Assembly: GCA_027475525.1 (NCBI GenBank)
Contig: JAMWFC010000102.1
Coordinates: forward strand, 62,001 to 126,000
Length of the DNA stretch: 64,000 nt
From: Macrolepiota albuminosa
Taxonomy: Eukaryota > Basidiomycota > Agaricomycetes > Agaricales > Agaricaceae
Direction: 5' to 3'
This document shows, piece after piece, positions 59,500-64,000 of this stretch. Position 1 is the first letter of the stretch. Every line of letters begins with the position of its first letter. The notes beneath the pieces were generated by a model that did not search any database, was not told the origin of the DNA, and saw nothing but the letters and a program-made list of their open reading frames with translations. The position numbers and the translations under genes are program-made.

Positions 59500-62400
59500 G
59501 CGCCTCACGTTTCGTATAAGTTTATTGCTCCTCATCTTCATCCAGAGCGCTCTTATCATTGTCCACCAACTCAGTCTCTTCCAGCTCTCAAAGTTTGGCA
59601 GTGTCAATGTCCAGCGCCGGCAAAGGTAGTGGAATATGTTCATGTGCTAAATAGGGGATGAGTCGGAATGCTGCTACCGGTCAATGCAAAACTGAGCCAT
59701 CCAACTCGCAGAGTACATAGGCACCTCCCCTATTGCAGAAAACTACTATGAGGGGTCCTAGGTATTGGGGTCGCATCTTTTTGTTATGGGTGACTTTGAT
59801 TTTTGAGTTGCGCATTAGTACTAAGGTGCCAGCTGTAAAGTTGTAGTCTCGGATGGTAGCGCTATGCTCGCTCTCAAATCGCAATGCAGCCTGTTGTCTA
59901 GCTTGAAATACCACCTTGTGTAGGCGTTCTAGATCCTCCATGTGTCGTTGTAAGTCAATAGCGCACCTAGCAATCAGATCGGTAGAGGACAGACAGGATT
60001 GAGTTAGACGGGGGTTGTAAGTACATCGCTTCCACAACATCTGCTAGGAGCAGGGGATGGGTGCCAGTCACCGTGTAGTAAGGAGAACAGCCCATCCTCT
60101 TCCGTACGGTAACTTGTTCAGACCAAAAGACCGAATAAGTCACTTTACTCCAGCGACTTTCGATCCTGATTCGGCTGTCTGGTTTGTTACCAATTTGTAA
60201 GCACCAGCCCTATTTCGTCGCCAAAGCTGATTCTCAACCATAAAGAAAGTCATTGCGTATTGAATGAAGGTGGCGTATTCCGTATCTGTAAGGTTTGATG
60301 GTCTGCGCAAATCCTGTAGCCACTTCCTAATCTGATCAACTCGTTGGTCTTCTGACTTAGCCTTGGCGCTACAAGGTACTGCTGAATATGAGAGGTTGCG
60401 ACTATCTTCCCGTAAGGGTCTGGGTTCCTCGACTATCTTTAGATCATTAGATGGCTTAGCAACGTTATAGATACTGGCCATGTAAAAAGTCGATGGAGCC
60501 TGATATGGTTTAGGTTGATACAGAATGATAGGGTGTAGCCATGTCGAAATAGGTCGGTCTTTGCAAAGGGCCAAAATAGGCAATTGAATAATATGTACAA
60601 AACCGTGCAGTCGGTCAATCCAGTCGTCAAATACGTTATTGTTGCTTTCATCTAGCGCTTTGTCCTCTGGCTGCCTAGGTCATCTAAATAGTCCATCAGG
60701 TCCGTGAAACGCACTCTTGACGTGCACTAGCTCGAAGTGGAACATTGGTATCGCTACTACCCAGCGATTCATGCTAGCCAAAGGTCGAATGTCTGGATTC
60801 TGAAGCATTCCTTTGATGTAGTGTGCGTCAACTTTGACAATCAGGTTTCAAACCCCAATAAGATACATGTGTAGTGCCTGAAATGCTCGAAACAATCCAT
60901 ACAGCTCCAGTTTGGGCTGACTATAGTGCAATTCTCTGTCGTTTAGGATAATCAATCCAAAGCAATTGTAGTGTCTAATTTTTCGATTCACGCCATCACA
61001 TTGACATAAAAAGAAGCTGACCGCAATGTAGGAGGTGTCAACTGCAAGTATAACGGGATCGGAAGTAGTATAGTCAATGGGTACCAATGGCTTTGCTTCC
61101 TGCAGCGCCTTCACTAAATCCTTTTGGGCATTAATTTGGTCAGGTCCGAATTTGAAGGGGACCCCAGAACGAGTTAAGCAATTAAGCGCATGTGCTCGAT
61201 GTGAAAAATGGTGTATGAACATGCGCAGCACGCCCACCATACCTAGAAATGCACGAACTTCCGAGAGGTTATGGCAGACTCCCCACTTTTCCAGAAGCGC
61301 TAATCGGCTCTCCTCCGGGATCCTACCCTCTGGCATGCAAACATGCCCTAAAATTTTAAATTGCAGTGCGCAAAGAACCAACTTGTGTTCTGAGAATGTT
61401 CCGCCACAATACTTCATGCGCTGGAGCACCTGGTTAATCAATTAGAAGAAGTCCCATAACGCCATGCAGATATTGGGATTTTCCGGGTGCACTTCGGGCT
61501 TGCCATTTACAAGGCACCAATCTTTTGGGCCCTTAACGCCTACATCGTTGATAAAGCTAAGCACATGGTGGGGTATTTCAGGCTGTAGAATAAACGTAAT
61601 GTCGTCGTGGAATATGGGTACCAAATTAGTCCATCCCATGGGAAGTGTAACCAGTTGTAGCGCCTCGAATGGCGTTTGAAATGTCATCAAGTTGTGAGAG
61701 GAAGGGTGAATTAAGCGCTTGTCGTAGCCAACGTACAGATCCAGGGTAGCGCCACATATTCTTCCTGCGAAAGACTCAGCAACATGATCGGGGAAGGGCA
61801 GTACCCCTGAATAACAAATTGTGACTTTGTTTAGCGGTTCCAAACTGTGAACTATATATAGCTTCCCATTTTTCTTTAGTACACAAAACCATCGCGACCT
61901 ATAGGCCGAATTTGAAGGCTCATAAACTCCTGCCGCTATCTTGGAGTGAATGATTTGGCAAACTTTGGCTTCAATGCCCGGCGGTATAGATCAGTTATGC
62001 TTGGTCCAAGGTACATAAGGTATTGTCGGTATAACCACTGGTGGAAAGAAGTCAGTCCTAAGTTTACCGCGTTCTGAATCTTCCCAAGCAAATGCTTCAT
62101 TTTGTTTTTGCATAATGTCGATTAATACGTCTAGTTCCGCCATTGATAGAAAGCCGATATCATGGGCGCTAAGGAATAGCACCCGTTGTTCTTCCATAAA
62201 TCGTCCGGTAGGCTCGAAGGGTGGCGGATTTGGATTAAGCTCAGGAAGGGTTGCTAACGGGTCGCCAATGATCTTTCTCTTGATGCGAAATTCTTCGGGT
62301 ATGATGCTCGCTACCAGTTTTGTTTTAAGCGCTACTGGCTTATACTTCTTTTTAACCTGAACCCCTTTGCGCTTAGAGGTACTGTTGTTAGTAAATGTAT

Positions 62401-63988
62401 TATAAATGGAACTTTGGTTTCTAGCGAAACCGGATATCAAAGGTTTTTTAAAATCAGGAGTAGAAACGAAATAAGTGTCTGTCAAAAGATTTTCAGTAAT
62501 ATCGGATGCAGTGAGGTATAAGTAGGATAAAGCTTTGCTGGTAAGCGACGTAGAAGTGTTCAAGATTTCAGGGGCTAAAGAGGTATGTGATATAAAGGTT
62601 ACTTGCCCAGTCCAATGATTATAGTCCAAGATAAGCGCTTCATCTCCATAATCCTCATCACTCATCTCCTTGATGGCGCTGGAAAACACTCGCAAGGTTC
62701 GTCACTAACATAAGGTCGCTTTCTCGGTCCAGGCTTCTGGAACCTTCCTCAGGGAAATGTTGGTACCATTCTCCTAACTCCTAAATTAGGGTTGCTAATA
62801 GTTAGCGTTGTTTCGTCTTCGGACGTTGTCTTGACTACAGATCGCGCTAGCACATTGAAGGGCCTTCCCAATAGTAAATCGTATGCTGGCGACCTAAGTA
62901 TGTGAATTTGCAGATAAAATGTAAGATTGCCAATAGCACATGGCACATTCTGGGCCATCTCCAAGGATCGATCAATCGTGCCGTTAGCGCTCTGCATGTT
63001 AAGAATGATCGTTGGGTCGTAAATGATGCCCAGGTCATTAGTGATGTCGGCAGCCATTGAAATAATTTGTGATCCACTGTCCACGATAGACTCTATTTCG
63101 CTTTTCCCATCAACTGTCAGCATAATTGAGCGAATCGCATGAGAGTTTTGGGCTACAGTTAAAATGGCAGGATCATTGCTAGATCTTAGCGATTTGAGGT
63201 AGGTTTTGACCAAGTCAACGGACGTAGCTTCTTTGGGTGGTGCAGCCTCTTCCTTGATTTCTGGGGCTACCGTCTTGGTTATGTATGTGAATCCAGGCAG
63301 CACGTCGTCACATTCGTCCACCGTCGTTATATTGTTAGCTACATTCTGTTGAGGGGTGACCGCGGTGTGCATCTGGTTCCTGACATCTGGCGCCACACTG
63401 CATAACTCTCCTACCGATAGCGTAACCTGGCTTTGCATGATGCGATCAAAAACTACCTTCCAGATCGTATATAGGCGCTGTGGATCGATATCCCCCCATA
63501 GGTTTATCTGGCGCTCCGAAGTTGTGGTTAAGAGGTGGGGCATAGTTGCCTCCGAGTCCAGCGTAGAGATGCAGCAGCGGCTCTGTAATGGCCGGTGCTT
63601 TGGTTGCTTTGGATGCTTTGTCGCTAACACTAGAAGTTGAGGCTTTTTCTGGGGTGGGGCCTGTCGTTGCGCCTGACGGTCTATAATCCTTTAAAGGCTG
63701 CTTGCCCTTTTTGATCTCCACCCCATCGAAGACCTGATTCTTTAGCGACTTAAGCTCCTTCTCTAGCGTCTCGATTCTCTCTTTGCGAGACAGCGTAGGT
63801 CAGTCGCTGATAGCGTTTAGCTGAAGTACTTCGTGAATTAGCGCTTGTTGAGGTGTTGCTTCCGCTTCTGTTGTCGCCATGCTATTCAGGTTGCCTGTCG
63901 CTAAGTTCCCAGGGTTCCGACAGTGCCACTTGTCAATGCGTCCCTGGAACGTCTTATGTTCAGAATAAAGGGGAATGCTAGCACCCAA
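59500..63988 (-). pseudogene. Ty3/gypsy pol, broken, integrase core missing
   Basis: Minus strand from the right edge: a Gag-end segment with a coiled coil (SRKERIETLEKELKSLKN), protease (VDSGSQIISM at about 63.07 kb and YDLLLGRPFNVL), RT (SLEPLNKV, LVTLPMGWTN, and FINDVGVKGP in place of the usual x-x-DD: the first catalytic Asp is Asn at about 61.55 kb), RNase H/connection (KYCGGTFSEHKL, ILAVDTSYIAVSFFLCQ), then an integrase N-terminal piece (MVENQLWRRN) and the C-terminal part (RDYNFTAGTLVLMRNSKI, MRPQYLGPLIVV, GGAYVLCELDGSVLHRP). Between 60.14 and 60.04 kb the whole integrase core is gone. In-frame stops occur near 63799, 62750, 61992 and 61443, and a frameshift near 62700. It cannot encode an active polyprotein. 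Confidence 0.88.
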
Positions 63989-64000
63989 AAGTAAAACTAG

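Larger units (their letters stand above)
52958..64000 (-). mobile_element. Ty3/gypsy-type LTR element on the minus strand (5' end beyond window)
   Basis: Reading on the minus strand: pol remnants (64.0-59.5 kb), a 4.5-kb segment with oppositely oriented spliced genes, a polypurine tract, and the 3' LTR ending about 52958. The 5' LTR should lie to the right of the window. The family is a basidiomycete gypsy group by its protease, RT and C-terminal chromatin-like blocks. Unusually many AGCGCT/TAGCGC words run through all parts, which argues that pol, antisense genes and LTR belong together. Confidence 0.7.

Overview
The window is nuclear DNA of a mushroom-type basidiomycete (Agaricomycetes). 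Most introns are 47-75 nt, genes are packed closely on both strands with shared divergent promoters, and the protein content is typically fungal. Supporting families include a homeodomain regulator of the mushroom type, a SWI1-like ARID protein, FunK1 kinase and KDZ transposase fossils, and Ty1/copia and Ty3/gypsy elements.

Positions 1-36.4 kb are gene-dense euchromatin. In order: PRP18 (3' part), a JJJ1/DNAJC21 co-chaperone, TIM13, a homeobox transcription factor, U1-70K, COX10, two divergent small genes with a HeLo/MLKL-like helical domain, ARP3, PGS1, mitochondrial citrate synthase, TRM8, exosome RRP41, NPT1, an intron-containing tRNA-Phe(GAA), an inositol polyphosphate 5-phosphatase, a VTT-domain membrane protein, an ARID/SWI1-like protein and a CWC16/CCDC130 splicing factor. 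Four closely spaced divergent pairs (JJJ1/TIM13, U1-70K/COX10, CIT1/TRM8, RRP41/NPT1) have only 40-155 bp between start codons. Three genes encode splicing proteins, and five or six introns in the window use GC-AG ends.

From about 36.5 kb the sequence changes abruptly into a repeat island. The stretches 36.6-37.9 kb and 44.2-52.56 kb are AT-rich and almost free of CpG, as expected after long CpG methylation and deamination. They hold fossils of a KDZ transposase, a FunK1 kinase and several LTRs. A young Ty1/copia element (37,932-44,176, LTRs about 99% identical, 5-bp target duplication) lies inside this fossil DNA. Its polyprotein is broken by two in-frame stops and its RT lacks the catalytic Asp pair.

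From about 52.56 kb to the window end CpG returns to normal. This part is a Ty3/gypsy element read on the minus strand. Its pol (59.5-64 kb) is broken and lacks the integrase core. A 4.5-kb segment between pol and the 3' LTR carries spliced genes on the opposite strand with their own TATA boxes, including a protein with a Zn2Cys6-like cysteine cluster. A solo LTR with a 5-bp target duplication is nested in this element's LTR. This antisense gene module is the most unusual system in the window. The stand-alone HeLo-like gene pair is the second.
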